DNA of 64,000 nucleotides from Amphiura filiformis (GCF_039555335.1 NC_092628.1:60065547-60129546), one strand, 5' to 3'; counted from the first letter of the stretch, positions 1 to 13,630 are shown. The notes: generated by a model not told the origin, from the sequence alone. Numbers and translations: made by a program.

Positions 1-140
1 TAACATGAATTTATGTAAGCACAAGTTAGTAACTCGTCTGCAGCCCATCAAACTGCCTGAAATTCGTAATGTAGCCCTCAGGTCCAAAAAAGTTGGCCAC
101 CCCTGCTCAAGGGCCACCCCTGTTCATCATAGCTTGGCTT
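1..140. repeat. fragment of a hAT-like non-autonomous element
   Basis: The stretch holds two close copies of a GGCCACCCCTG word (around 92-103 and 112-121), which resembles the terminal inverted repeat common in hAT-type elements. No matching left terminus lies inside the window, so the element is either cut by the window edge or decayed. The family assignment is inference. Confidence 0.3.
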
Positions 141-173
141 TGAGTTATTCAAGAGTCTAGCACTAGCTCTATG

Positions 174-317
174 CTATAATTTGGTTCACCTCAAATTCGG
201 TAGTGTTGCGTAAAGTTAATCGTGCTGAGTGTACACGCACGCATACAGAAGCGGCTTGTTGGCAAGCTTGCGTAAAAAGCATTGACATCACCGAACTTGA
301 GGTGAACCAAATTATAG
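174..317. mobile_element. 144-bp foldback element (MITE-like)
   Basis: The left end CTATAATTTGGTTCACCTCA and the right end TGAGGTGAACCAAATTATAG are inverted copies, and the match continues inward to about 28 bp with one or two mismatches. There is no coding capacity. Size, terminal repeats and lack of an ORF fit a non-autonomous DNA transposon. No clear target duplication is visible. Confidence 0.75.
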
Positions 318-2475
318 ATGCAAGGTTAAAACTGTCGTCTGGACAGACACTCTGGACTAGCGGTAGGTTTTTTTAAAGCTCAAGTTTAACTAGTTTCGAG
401 GCTAGTGACCGTCTGAACAAGCCTTGTGTTCATGGATTTAAATAAATTGCATCTACATACTAGTACATTATCAGTACAGAAATCCACTGAAGAAGAATTC
501 TGTATGGTTCTCCTTTTCAATGCTGGGTGTGATGTATCTCTTACCTGAACTCATTTAAAAGTCAAGGATAATAAAGTCATTTTACTAGTAGAGAATAATA
601 TATCTAGATTTTATATCTGCTCACTAATCTTGGGAGTAGACTACTGTGTATGAATAAATCATGTTTTCTTGGTTGCTAAAATTAAGTTTCATTCTGTAGT
701 CATCTGTCATCTCTTCATGTACCTGAGCTGCTCTTGAATTTACTATGCAGTAATATAACAGGCAGAGACAGTCAGATTGAAATTTTGCACCACAATAATA
801 TTGGCACTCTTTTGCATGCATACTTCTATCATGCTAGTTCAAAATTTAAGCAAGTAAAATATATTTGATAAAAAAATATGATTATGGTGCTTGAATGTAC
901 TTGAGACTTCTGAGAACTTGTCATTATTATCATTTGACTATTTCAGTTTTACCTACATAATTAATGAAGGTAATTAAGAGTCTCATTTACCCTGTATGAT
1001 ACTTGAAGTACAGTGGAAAGGGATTTGATTTGCAACAAAAAATTTTGATAATTACAAATTCATACCCTTTTTTACAAAAATATACTTCAGGGGATTATGA
1101 ATTATTCATGACATTTTCTGAAATAATATCAGTGTGTATATTTATTTTTAAGGATCAACTCTCACTTCAGTTGGTTCATACTGGGTGGGATTTTTTCAGG
1201 CAGAGGAAAGAAAACACCATTAGTGATCTCTAAACTATTCATTCAAATCCTGTGACACCCATTTCATTTTCTTCTGGCACTTTTTTTCTCAAGTTAATTT
1301 TTTGGTGCTAAATTACAGCAAAATTAGACTCTGATAATATCTAAGTACACGTAGTACGTAGATGTCCAATTCAAGTATATTATTCATAATGATCAGCATT
1401 TTTTAAGAACTTTCCCATCATCCCATGTGATAATTATGTGATACTGGGTTTGCACATATTAATTAGAGGAACCAATGATAAGTTTCTTGCATACAGTGGC
1501 ATAGTTAAAGGCATTGCAAGTGGACCAGTATGGCACATTTGGGATGACGAAAGAGTGTCAAATTGAGATCTAGTCAGAACTCCAGACCGGAATATGTGCT
1601 TTGCTCCTCTTACTCCAGCGAAGTACTTCGAACGCAGTATGCAGCCTCATGCTAATCTTCCTGCTTATACTGTTGGCTCTGTTTTGGTCAAATCAAGTAT
1701 GATACAAGTGAACTGCAACATCTTTACTGTCTTTACACAATTTATTGAAAGCATTCACTTTTTAGAAGACCGAGAACAGCTTTCAAAACAAGAATGAACC
1801 AGTCTGCAACTCTGCATTGTCTGAGAGCAAATTTTAAGAATGGTTAGTTTAGAATGAAATTCATTTGACACTAGACTAATACATGGCTGCCTTGTACAAC
1901 AGTGACAGGCCCAGACTACATCAGTTTCAGGTTTGTGAAGTCAGTGTTATCATAGAGAGTCTATGGTGTTATCATGGTTATAGCATTCCTTGGTTTGAAA
2001 TTTGACAATCATTGAAAATCACACTTGCAGCTGATTGTGTCATGCATTTAATGGGCAAGCAGGGAATTAGTGGAGAAGTTTTGAAATTAACTTGATAATT
2101 ACTTGTATTTAAATATTAACCAGTTTAATTTGTACAACATCAGCCATCTGCTGACTGTCCTGAGCCACAGCTTTTGTTGCAATTTTGTGGCAGTGAGATT
2201 GGGAAATGTTGCCCATATCTCATGTGCATGTGTAAAAATGTAATATTTTAGGGATGGGGACCCCTTCCTACATGTATTTATCCAGCAAACAAATTGATGA
2301 TCTTCCTGATACTACCCCCCTTTTTAACCAGAGTTTGTCCCCTACATCTGAGATTTAATTATCCTTGGAACTCCCGGTTGAAACTTGATTTAAAAGACTA
2401 TATTTTTGGTGCAATTTTACTTGATTTTTAAAGGTCAGACCATTTCAGAAAGCTTAATTTCATGTAAACATCACT
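318..2475. other. AT-rich non-coding stretch
   Basis: No gene, RNA or structured repeat was recognised. The ORFs are short and have no family signature. Confidence 0.5.
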
Positions 2476-2951
2476 ATTGCTGGTTTCATACTACTGCATG
2501 TCACTTCCTGCTGAGCAGCGTGACCAGGCCTGTACTGCTGGGGGTCACACTTTTTGAACAAAAAGGTCCAAATTTTGGGGAGAAAGTCCACTTTACACAA
2601 AATCAGCACCCCCCAAATGAAATCCTGCGTACGGGCCTGAGCGTGACGATTCATTATGCTGCACTGCCGCTTGCACTTTTCTGCACACCGCTCACTAGCA
2701 GCGGCAGAATCTAAAATTCAATATTGCCGCTCTGTGCGTATTGGCCGAAAATCGTATACTGTTCTCGTACATGGCAATGCTCCTGAGTTGACTTGAATTC
2801 AACTCCTGGCGATCTGCCGCTTTGGACAAAGAGGTAGAGTGATCGATATATTGGCTTGTCGCTGTTCACCACTAGCGTTTCTGTTGCGACTGCGCAGTGA
2901 AGCTAAATCGTTGTCAGTGCGGCAAGTGGCAGGAAAGTATGAAATCAACAT
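2476..2951. mobile_element. TIR element of the TGCTGGTTTCATAC family, copy 1, with a nested insertion
   Basis: The left end reads TTGCTGGTTTCATACTACTG and the right end GGCAGGAAAGTATGAAATCA plus ACAT, which are inverted relatives. The interior is rich in GC-GC-C words (CCGCTTGCACTT, GCAGCGGCAG). The same element occurs at 54881-55985, matching from end to end apart from insertions. Copy 1 carries the hAT-like insertion at 2525-2639. No transposase is encoded. Confidence 0.75.
2525..2639. mobile_element. hAT-like MITE nested in copy 1 (8-bp TSD AGCGTGAC)
   Basis: The termini CAGGCCTGTAC and GTACGGGCCTG are inverted repeats. The element is flanked on both sides by AGCGTGAC (2517-2524 and 2640-2647), a perfect 8-bp target duplication typical of hAT elements. 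The related host element at 54.9 kb lacks this insertion at the same place. It belongs with 37927-38094 and 44114-44248 in a CAGGCCYRTA-ended family. Confidence 0.85.
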
Positions 2952-3074
2952 AATTCTGACTTCATCAGAATTTGGCACCCTATTTTTATATTTTGAAATT
3001 GTGAAATATTACTTAGGTGATACAAAAATGAATTATTTATTGGAAAGAAGAACCAATAAAGAATAACATAATTT

Positions 3075-3310
3075 TTGCCCATGCAAAAAAAAAGTTTCAT
3101 AATTGGAATGAATCATGTAAATTCTTTTATTTTTCGGGTATAATATACATAATGGTCAGTGATAAATTCATACAGTGATTTTACATTATTTTATGTTTCA
3201 GGTTAAATAAACGGCATAAATGGTCAGTGATTATTCATGTAGTTCTTTCATTTTTCGGGTTAAGTAAACAGCTTAACTCAAATAAACAGCATAATTGGTC
3301 AGTGATCTGG
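3075..3310. repeat. imperfect tandem repeat, about 70-bp unit, three copies
   Basis: The words TTTTCGGGT and TGGTCAGTGAT recur, the latter near 3153, 3219 and 3295. The unit is AT-rich and has no coding sense. Confidence 0.6.
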
Positions 3311-3869
3311 TAAAATAGATGTACATACATACTTTTTTTCTTGATAGCAGTATTGAACCCAATTAAAAGGCAAGAGCGGAATATGAGTAACAACTAACGT
3401 GGAGCAGATATATGCATCTTCTTCTGTCATCAGGTTTAATTTGATTTATCATACATCTTGTGATTTACTGTGTCTCTCTGCTTAATGAATCTGAAAGCAT
3501 CAGCGGCTGGAATAAATTGCCATTCTTTGTGCTTCAATGGGATATATGTTGATTTTCATTTCTTAATTGTGTTTCATCCTATCATAACATTTTTAATGCA
3601 AAAACAAAATCAATTTTGGTATGACTTGCCGATATATGTCACTTCAATCATTTTAAAGTGTCAAAAAAGGTTCTAAAAATGTAGAAAACCAATTTTGCAT
3701 TAAGTTATTATACAAAAATGTAATACATTGATGAAATACAATGAAAGAATAAATAAAACAAATAAAGAAGTGAATAAATAATATAAAAAATAAAATAAAT
3801 AAATTGGCCTAAATGAAAATAAAATGAACAAAACGACTGTCTTTAAAAATTAAAAATATACAATCAGGC
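3311..3869. other. AT-rich non-coding stretch
   Basis: The segment from about 3725 to 3835 is a low-complexity run rich in AAATAAA words. Nothing else was recognised. Confidence 0.5.
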
Positions 3870-4064
3870 CTATAGGCAAAATATCTAATTCTCGATCATG
3901 AGAGCCCACTTGGGTATGCACAGGTATTTGCGTCGAGCGTACTACGCAAAAACCGTCACTTATGGCGCAAACACAGCTTTTGAGAATTGACCAATTCTAT
4001 GAAAAGTACGCTGACGCAGAAGGTACATCTTCTCATGATCGAGAATTAGTTATTTTGCCTATAG
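3870..4064. mobile_element. CTATAGGCAAAATA-ended MITE, copy 1
   Basis: Both ends carry CTATAGGCAAAATA (inverted) followed, after two variable bases, by TAATTCTCGATCATGAGA, giving terminal repeats of about 34 bp on a 195-bp element. A longer copy lies at 26802-27068. The interior includes TTGAGAATTGACCAAT and GCTGACGCAGAAGGTACATC, shared by both copies. No ORF. Confidence 0.8.
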
Positions 4065-5110
4065 TGTTATATTTGTATAGTGTTTCACAGTTACCTAAAA
4101 GGTCTTTGTACTTTTGCAAGACCATTTTAATTGCACAAAACTAGATATATGTAAGCATAAATAAGTAGATCATTTGTCATCCATAAGCAAACTAGAACAT
4201 TGATTGGCATGGACTAATTGCTTGGTTATTGTCATGATGTTATAATCTGTTGCTTAAATTGTAAGTGCATGCATGTAGAACAATCAATATGCTTGTCATC
4301 TTTTTTTTCCTTTTCCAGTCCCTTCCCCTAGCATGGATATGGGGTTGAGTGGACATGCAAAATATTGTGGAAATTCATAATTTATAATTGTCTTGACCAT
4401 TTTTGACAATATTCATATTCTCTAAGAAGAAGCATGCTTAGTATTGGTTCAGTGGTTTAGTTGTACCATTCAACCTATTACATATTCCAACCTAATTAGC
4501 TTTAGTTAAGTCAGGCATTTTTAGGGCATTTATGAAATTAAAAATGGGGAATTTGCACACACAAACATATAATATAAAATACAAAATACATTATGAAGTC
4601 AAAATCTGTAATAACCGTAAGTCACAAGGTGACGGCTAAATGGTATATTTAATTAGACAATAGACATTCGACCAATGTTACTTGTTCCGGCACAAATCGA
4701 AAAGAGCACTTAGGGAGAGACACTAATTAGGTTGAATAATGCTAATAAAAATATAAAAACCAACAGCCATACATGTTTAAGGGCACTTGTATGTCCTGTG
4801 AGGTATTATGGGTTTTCCTTGAAGAGGTTCATTATAGGATTGTAAAAATGATGAGATATGTGGGTGTTGCAAACCAAGACTAAAGTTGATGATAAATAAT
4901 CTTAACTGTTAACTTGTAGCTGATTTGCTGAATGTCAATTAAAAATACAGTGATACGTTTAATTGCAATCCTGGTGGTCCGTAATACAAAGATATGTGTA
5001 TCATTAATGCCCCACAATGAAGGAGATACATGTTAAAAGTGGTCATATATGCCTGTAAAAATAATTACAAATAAATCATGCGGGATCATGCTATAGGGAG
5101 AATTTATATT
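4065..5110. other. non-coding stretch
   Basis: No gene or structured repeat recognised. Confidence 0.45.
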
Positions 5111-5225
5111 TGATGATGGCGATGATGTTAATGATAGCACTGATAATGATGATGATGATAGTGGTAAAGATGACAATGACTACTATGAAGATGACAATCA
5201 GGACGATGATGATGAAGATAACGAC
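5111..5225 (+). repeat. imperfect GAT/GAC trinucleotide repeat
   Basis: This is a degenerate run of GAT and GAC codons. Read in the GAT frame it is open for about 60 codons and strongly Asp-rich, but it has no ATG, no splice signals that I could place and no homology I recognise. A microsatellite is the simplest reading; an acidic exon fragment is possible but unsupported. Confidence 0.5.
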
Positions 5226-5795
5226 TTATGGTTACAAGATGGTATAAAATTCCTGTACCATGCAATGACAGTAATTTGATTTCTTTTTTAATTCTTACTA
5301 TACTATGATCAGCTCAAAATAGTGCCAGAATTATTCCGTTTTTGTCACTGTGCGAGTCAATAAAGTCCCAACTTACGCATGCGTAAATTCACAAAAGCGC
5401 ACATCAGTCACACTCACGCAATACAAAAGATGCAATTCACGTAGGTGCTGTGCCCAGCTGTGTGTACACCATATCAATCCGCAATGTTACGAGTCCCACC
5501 TATTAGGAGCTGATCAGAGTGTCAAGTCATATCAAAACGAAGTAAATATGTTGACATTTGCAAGAGAACCTCTCATTCAGAAGTCTTTGCAGCTTGATAT
5601 GAAATGATCCATGCGTGAAATAAGCAATTGCGACAGACTTGGCATAACATCCTTCAAATTATCCTTAATTTACTTGAGGCCATTTCAATGGTCAGCAATT
5701 ACAGAATTACCATGAAGCTTAAACCCATATTCACAACAATCAGGTCATTGCCACAAGCCTATTTCCAGTAATTAAGGGGGGGTAAGTGAAATTGG
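5226..5795. other. non-coding stretch
   Basis: No gene or structured repeat recognised. The short ORF at 5350-5607 has no family signature. Confidence 0.45.
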
Positions 5796-5980
5796 GTCTG
5801 TATAACGAGGACCACACCAGGGACCACACACTGACACATGCACCCCTATACGTATGTGCACTGACAAAAACTTACCGACGTTGTGTATTGCTATCAAAAC
5901 GAAAACGTATGAATCAACATTTAATCAACATACCGAGGACCAAAGTGGCTGATTCTGTATGTATTTATAATAGCTCTGTG
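5796..5980. repeat. dispersed repeat (partner at about 32870-33190, opposite strand)
   Basis: The segment shares diverged words such as CCGAGGACCA, TTGTGTATTGCTATC and AACGAAAACGT with the reverse complement of the 33-kb segment. It is an old interspersed repeat of unknown type. The ORF that crosses it is not a recognisable protein. Confidence 0.45.
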
Positions 5981-6288
5981 TATGATATGCTGATTGTTGA
6001 GATGATTTCAAATCATTTCATAGCTGTAGATTTTGCCTACACCCACACCCCATACACATTTAAAGAAACAAATAAGAAACACCCATGATGCACACAGACT
6101 GCAGTGTGAAAAAGAAGGTGACAACCCCTCAACGTTCAAAGACCCCTTGATTCACAACCCATTTATAGATGGGAGTGGGTGGAATGAATAAACAGCTAGG
6201 GAATACTGATGAGCATAATACAAGAGTGCAGTACACACATATTAAATGAATTTGTTGTGCATAATTTGCTAGGCAATACCCTTATAAA

Positions 6289-6453
6289 CAGTGGCAGTGC
6301 CCCCGTCAGAACTCTTGCCCCCCCTGTTGCTCCCCAGTAAAAACACAAAATTACAGGAAATTAACACTTTTACTGCAATTTTGTGCAAAATTTGTTGATT
6401 TTGCCCCCTCAATGCCCCCCCCCCCCAAAAAAAAATTCCTGGTGCTGCCACTG
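6289..6453. mobile_element. hAT-like MITE with 8-bp TSD CTTATAAA
   Basis: The termini CAGTGGCAGTGCC and GGTGCTGCCACTG are inverted repeats. CTTATAAA flanks both sides (6281-6288 and 6454-6461), a perfect 8-bp target duplication. The interior contains long C runs and an AAAATTCCTGG word. It is the same family as 39803-39968 (opposite orientation) and the partial copy at 43505-43639. Confidence 0.9.
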
Positions 6454-6574
6454 CTTATAAATTTGTATTTGCAGCAGAACCAATGCATGAAACTGGAGAA
6501 TGTGTGCAAATACCACCATTTTTGCATGTAGCCTGTGAAGGGGTGAAGGGCATTTTTAAATAGTGTATCTCTAA

Positions 6575-6750
6575 CAGGGCTGGAAAAAATGCAATATTTC
6601 CTGGGAACATCATCAAAATTTCCCTCCAGTATTTGAAAATGTTCCCCTTTATTTCTTATGTATTTCTCTGTTTAGAAGACAAAAATTTCCCTCCAAATAG
6701 CAAAATTTCCTGGGAACATGGTTCCCAAGCTCCCGACTTTTTCCAGGCAT
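6575..6750. repeat. possible foldback element
   Basis: GGGCTGGAAAAA on the left and TTTTTCCAGGC on the right are inverted. Inside, TTTCCTGGGAACAT occurs twice (about 6597 and 6706) and AATTTCCCTCCA twice. No target duplication found. Confidence 0.4.
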
Positions 6751-7128
6751 GATCTCTAAATTGTTTTGAATGTGTTTCTGGTCCTGAAAACCTTTTTAGT
6801 GTGCTTAGGGATGCACCATTTGACTTCCAGGGGTGGGCTTTTGAAAAAACAGTGATGACACTATCGCTAAAAACAAAAGCAAGTTTCCCCACCCAACTGT
6901 GAATGCATGAAAATAAAAACAAACAGCTAGGCTGGGGTGATACATAGTTTAAAAATAAGTGCTGCAAAAAAGAAACTTCGCAGCAAAAAAAAATGCTCCT
7001 ACCTCAACTTCCAACCCTCTGCAAATTGAATGGTGCGTCCCTTAAATATGTGATCTGTTTGTTACTTTTCTTGCCAATTTGCGGGCCAGTTTGGCCGATT
7101 TATTTTGAAGATATATTTAAGTTGTCAC

Positions 7129-7359
7129 TAAGGGTGTGAGTGAGTCCCGGGAACCCGAAATTAAAAAAAAAAAATTGAATTTGAATGCATTTTGATATCA
7201 TTAATAGAGTATGACATGAAAACTATGTATCAATTTTCATATTAAAAACACAAAACAATGTGCAAAATTCAATTTTTTTTTAGGTCAACCATGAATGATC
7301 CTAGCATTTAGGTTTAGGTCCAGAGACACTACAAAACCGAAAAAAAAATCACACCCCTA
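7129..7359. mobile_element. hAT-like MITE with 8-bp TSD GTTGTCAC
   Basis: The element begins TAAGGGTGTGA and ends TCACACCCCTA. GTTGTCAC lies directly on both sides (7121-7128 and 7360-7367). The 231-bp interior is A/T-run rich and has no ORF. The termini resemble the TAGGGGTGTGA type of hAT elements. Confidence 0.88.
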
Positions 7360-7367
7360 GTTGTCAC

Positions 7368-10300
7368 TCACCTATAAAGTTCTTTGAGCACATAAACAGT
7401 GATGACATCAGTGAATTGCAGTCAAGAAATGAGTGATACCTTTGTATGTGGTAATCCACATAGATTCCTCCTGTACTAACTCAAATAATATTTGTAACTA
7501 AATAGTGTAATAGAAGCCACTGAATTGACAGTTGATTTCACCTCCACAGGAGCAGCGGACGTTCAAAGGTGGGAAATTAAAATGAATGATTGGATGAAAT
7601 GATTTTAAACATTGCTGCTCACTCTCAATTGTATCTTGAGTTTTTCTTCAAATTTGGGGTTTTCTCAAATTTGATATATTTTTCATTCAGATTTTGTTGA
7701 AATTAACTATATTTGGCACCATATCTGTTCAATCAAAGATATAACATGTCAGGAGAAAATGTACATCCATTTTTGTTTTGTTAAAGCTTTACAGAACGAT
7801 TATGGATAAGGTCAAGGAAGTTGTATCAATGTAGCATGATATTTTGCCCACACTTGACAGCTAACTTGTCTATAGGCACGTAGCTATCAGCTGCTATAAT
7901 GGCAGAATGGGATTTACAGTCTGTTAAAATACTCTAAACTTTTATACAGGGAACTTGATGAAGATGTTTCCACGAAATATAATGTGGGTTTTACATGTGG
8001 AAGTATTAATGTTCTGTCTGTGGGGTGGGCGGACTCACTCTGCAACTCTGGATTCCATTCCATCCAGCACTCTGCTGCTCACTCCCCCATCTGACCTTTG
8101 ATCCTGAAGAACATTGGATTTGTGTTTTCTTGTGGAGCCTTTTAGATATTTATCAAGCTTTATGGGATCCTTCTTGCTCAGATTCAAAGAAAAATCAAAT
8201 ATTGCACCTTCAGCTAAACATGTCTTGGGGTTCTTGAGATTTGTGTCAAATAAAGTAGAGTTTGTTTTGACATTTTTTGCCTTGAGTCAAGAACTACCAG
8301 ACCTTCCACTAGGCAAGTGCAATATTCTGTGAGATGCACATACAATACATGTTCATAGCTCTTTTTATTAAAAAAGAATATTACAATTAAAAATTTGTAA
8401 AAAGCTGACAAACAGTACCAGAGAAATGTACCCTGCATGTTATGCTTAAATACCATTAAATTTGTTATGCAAGTCAAAAAATGCAGTAGACAAGTAGTAG
8501 ATTTCTTCTCCCTTGAATGTTGGATTTGTTACTTATACTACATGTAACGTAACCTAGACATTCACTTTAAGGGATATGCTTATATTACATACCCAACTCG
8601 TGCGATAACATACACATAATGTTCAAATGTATGGCTTGATAACAAATGCTGCTCAGTCTCTAGCTGCACTATTGTAGTAGCTCTGATTGTGTGTGTTGTG
8701 TCATGATCACCGAGTTGAACCATATGTTTCAATTGTCCAGAATATCTTGTGACCAAAACTGTTGGAAAATGAATCTTGAATGCTAAGATTCTCTGCATGA
8801 TTGTGTTTCTAAGCTGTATGTAGGTGGTGGGTGTATAGTTTAGCACTGCATCATGTCCATCTTTTGAATCTCATCAGTATTCAGATGAATGGAGCATGTG
8901 GCAATCTGTAGTTTAGTTGCTTGCATGGTTGTCAACATTCTTTTTCATTACACACGAACAGATCTTCTTACAAATTACACGGTTTCAGTTCTAGCAGGCT
9001 ACAATATCCCTCCTGATCTAGTGATTATTGGCAACCATGTTACTTTAATACTTGTTGATGATCAGTAGTGCTGGTAATGATGAATAGGTGGGATATAAGT
9101 GTGTGACAAGTTGAAATCAAGAATGAAAGTGTGGATGTGCTGAAATTGAAAAGAACTAGAAAGTAAATAAGACCGACAAGCCATGGACAGGCTTGTAGGA
9201 AGGTATATAAATCCAGAGTCTAATAAGAGCATGTTGGTATGAAAAAAAGTTGAAAATATGTAATACAACTTTAAAGCAACACATAAAGAATTGACCATCA
9301 AATGGGAGAGTTTATTTTTGAGCATGCCCAAATCTGATGGAAGCATATAGGCCTACTGATAAGAGGCTCCTAGTTCAATCCATAGTACATTATAGGTCAG
9401 CTTGCAAAGTATTGAGGGAAATGAATGTACAAAAAATACATGATTGAATTCAAATTTCCAGTTTGCACATGTTGAGTGGTCCAATGGTTAAATGCATTTA
9501 ATTTGATCAAAAGTTAAGAGCAGTTAGGATTAATGACATCTGGGTGTATCTGTGGCTTTTGCTTATAATGTTCAACATAATCATTACAGGATTGTTTCAT
9601 ACCTGCCTGTCTCTGTTAAAGGCATGGACTGTAATGGGAGATGATTTTTGTGCCAATATGACAAAGATTGTTGATACAATCTTGTTTATAATTGACGAAT
9701 ATTGTATCATGAAAATAGCTTTCATGATACAGTTATGAATTTCCAAGGTGTTTATGTTTTATCTCTTGTTTATTTATTTTGTATCTAACATAGGCTGTGT
9801 ATTTGTGATATTTGTTCATATGATCAATGTAATCCTAGTCCTAGGCTATTACCCCAGTTTGATATAAAAATACCTTCAATAGAATACATTGTCATACATG
9901 GCATATTGCATATGGCTCATGAACACAATACAGAGTAAATGGTAATATCAATACTTCTGGTCAGTAACCTCAAATTGAACATGTTTGGAAGCAAACAAGG
10001 TCTATCCTGGCCATGTAATTACACTTTTCAAATACTTCTATTTTTGTAATTATTTGATTTATATTGTTTTGTTGGTGAACTTGGTATGACTTTGCCAAAT
10101 TAATTGAAATTAGTCGAACAATTAATTCTGCAAAATTATTTTGAAGGAACAATTGAATGAAGTGCATTACATATTCAAACATACATTGTATAACTAAACA
10201 AGAACTGAACATTGTGGAACGCAGGAACAGTATGGTTGAACAGACACAAACTCTGGTCCCATTTGGATTTCAATTTATATGTACTTTTGAAAAAATTGTT

Positions 10301-13300
10301 CTATGGTATACATTTTCTGTTCTTGCCATAAAATTCATGTAAATACATTATTCATAGAAGATCTTTTAATTCCATTTTATAATATTTTTTCCATGATAGT
10401 TGCAGCACTAGCAATATAGTAAATCAGTTGTAGTAGTTAGTGTTAACAGACATGGATGATTACTTTTGGTCATATGATATGTCTCCTGAATATCATGGGG
10501 GAATTTTTTTTCCACCAATGTACCCGCAAGTGTGAAAACTGATTGACCTGAAACCATCATTTAATATGGAATGAGAGATGCTCAAGTCCAGTATATATTA
10601 CAAGCCAATCATGGTCAGGTTCTCATTTTTGTTTTTTTGTTTATTTTTTTAAAATGATGTTAAAATGTCTTCGGCCATGGAAAATTAATTGTTCGGTTAA
10701 GGTCAGTTGGTCACTAAAATTTATGTATTTGTTTATTTTGCCGTCCATCGCTGTCTGGGACACCGTTAGTGCCTTTTAGTGCCCCATTATAATTGACAAA
10801 ATTGTCGGACGATGCAGAGTTGTTGTGACATTGCAGTTTATGTATGTGGATGTAAAAATTGTAATAAATAGAATATCTACCAATCTTTTTTCTCCCAGAG
10901 GTCTCAAAATCATTTCAGTCATGTGAAATTTTGCAAACCAAGGGTAACTAGGTAAGGGCAGATCCAAGAAATATTTCGTGAGTGGATCCCCCTTTCAAAA
11001 ACCTATGTCTGTGTACTCCTGAGGAGATATAGAAGCAAGCCATGCAGAGACGATACATTCTGCTTTCCGTCCTACAGAAGCTAAAATCATCTCCACATAT
11101 TTTGTTGCAAAGATCAGAATTAACTGAACACAAAGGCAATTTGAAAAAATTGTAGATAAAAACAAAACCACCTTTGTGCCACACCATCCTACCTTAATTT
11201 AGCAATCAATAATTTTCATTTATTGAATGCACATATGACAAGTCACATGTTACAAATTGAATATTCCAAAGATCTCACTATTGTATGAGCCATGTTAGTT
11301 GACCCACAATTGGGTTGGGAACCTGTGCTAATCAGTAGGACAAATATCTAGGCAAATTGAAAATAGACATTTTTGTAACCATATGATTTCTCCAAATCTT
11401 GACTTGCGTATTCTATGCTGTAGTCGGTCATACAAATTGTCAAACTACATCAACATTGAAGTTAAAGTGCATTTGCAATGCACACAGTAATGGTTGAAAA
11501 GATTATACATTTATGTAATCAAAATATGATTCCATTAAGTTTTGACTACATCAGATTATTCAAATTGTCATCCCATATTAGCATCTTATGTTCAAGTACA
11601 TTGCCAATGTGAAATTAATATTTAAAGTACATTGACAACATTCAGGATAATTGATGCACTTTAATCAGCTAGTATGTTGTACCGTACACATAGATCCGCT
11701 ATAGGGAGGCATTAAATGGATTACTATAACAAATGGATAATACATACAAAATGTAAATTTATAATTGTCCTGTCAAATCATAACATATTTATTATGACAC
11801 AGACTCACACAGAAGCTATCTCTATCTGTCATGATATACGTTCGTGTGATTATGCTATATAATACCAATTTATTTACATGCGGCTGTTTTGCTAGCCTAA
11901 TCCCTATATGTATAATGTCATTGGTATGTTTACCGTGGGCTCCAGCAGGGTACTTAAGGTACCTCTTGCATTTTAGTCAAAGACGATTTCATCTTGCGTC
12001 TTGGTTTGCTCATCACTCGCATCCTGGCGTCTATCTAGGTCAGGGTTTCTCTTGAATTCTCAATGGTGTTTGGTTGACATCGGTCAGCTACATTTCTTAA
12101 TGGTTTGATAGTCTGCTTCATATATCCGTTATGCGAGATAGATGTAAGCACCAACTTGATAAATATTACATCTTATATTTTTGCATCGTCCTGTCACTTG
12201 TGTTTTGGGACAAGGTTAAATGACTACAGTCTATGGTTAAAGGTTGAGTTTAATATATATGATAAGTTACATAATATGATGGGAATAAGTTGATTTTAAA
12301 AATAAACCAATTAGAGCATGTAAATGCATTACAAGTGGAATGTCTTTTTCATATTTTACCTATTGAAAACTTTGGTGAAGTAAATATATAGGGCCTATGT
12401 GCCAAAGAAATATGGACGTTTTACAAAATTTGTAAATTGTTAACATTTTGTGATTTGATTTGAGATTTGACAGCGTTATTGACATTCCAATCTATCACCT
12501 GATTTGATTCGTGGTACAGACCTATTGTATCGCGTCAAAAGAATATAAATTGATCAACTTTAAGATGTTGCGTAGTTTTCTTGAAATTGCGTCGATAATA
12601 GACCATGTTTCCATGGTAACCATATATAATAGCGCTGGACCGTGAATGGCGATAATTGATCATTCTTGAATGTAATATAGGATGTCCTGGAAAAAACAGA
12701 ATTGAAGCTATTGCTCCATTTGTCCATTTCAAATCACATTTTATTATGTTATTTTTGAATAAATTGCCATTAGTGGGACCATATTAATTTTCAATAGGAA
12801 TGTTTCATTCATGTTATATCTGTTTTTGAGAATTGTAGTAATTTTTATGTTTTGCTCAATATACATATGTATACATCACTTTTGCAGCTGTAATGAAATT
12901 GGAGTCAGATTTTTAAGATCTCTTTGATGCCAAAAATTTAAATTTCACAGTTTTTAAGTATTTTAATAAGAAATTAAAATTAAAATTTCTTATCACCGCG
13001 GAGTTACTGGTACATGACAAAGATATCACATTACCCCTTTGATGCTCATTTTACTTTGGCTGAGAAATGGATACCAAATATTACATGAAAAGAAAAATCC
13101 TAACATATTTTGGTCAGCGCAAGACTTATTTTGTGCAAATTTCAAATGAGGTGTAGTTGTTTTTTTCACCATATGACACATAAAGTGAACAAGGTGGTTT
13201 TCCTGAAATTTGTTTTTGTCACAACATGCTAGCTCATTAATATTTAGGTCTCACAAACAGGAAGTTTGACAAATGCAGCATATTTTGTAACAGTTGGTGA

Positions 13301-13374
13301 ACAGCAACCAACATCCACTTCCAACTATTTCAATTCACCTTTATTTCCATACAAAAACATGTAAAAAAACAACA
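7368..13374. other. long AT-rich non-coding stretch
   Basis: About 6 kb without a gene, RNA or clear transposon that I can support. All ORFs are under about 100 codons, occur on both strands, and none shows a conserved domain. It may be intergenic or a large intron; the sequence alone does not say. Confidence 0.45.
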
Positions 13375-13630
13375 ATATTATGTGATGCGATAGTAAGGAG
13401 TAACAAACATTTACAAAGCTGCATTTTGCAGAAAAGCCAATTGAAATTGAACAACTAGTTCCAATGATATGAACAATTAAAGAGTTTCCAAAACTGCAGG
13501 AAACAAAAGGAAATATTTCCTTTGTTTGGCTATATCTCAAAATCAATATTTATGAATTCCGACTGATTTTGCTTGCAAAATCAATATTTGCGAATTCCGA
13601 CTGATTTTGCTTGATCGCATCACATATTAT
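13375..13630. mobile_element. TGTGATGCGATC-family foldback element, copy 1
   Basis: The left end reads ATTATGTGATGCGATAG and the right end TTGATCGCATCACATATTA, inverted. Near the right end a block of about 36 bp (AATCAATATTT...CCGACTGATTTTGCTTG) is duplicated in tandem. Related elements lie at 30798-31057 and 43735-43995. Confidence 0.65.

Noticed and set aside
5111-5278. Acidic Asp-rich reading frame
   Set aside because: It follows from the GAT repeat, with no start codon or supporting splice site.
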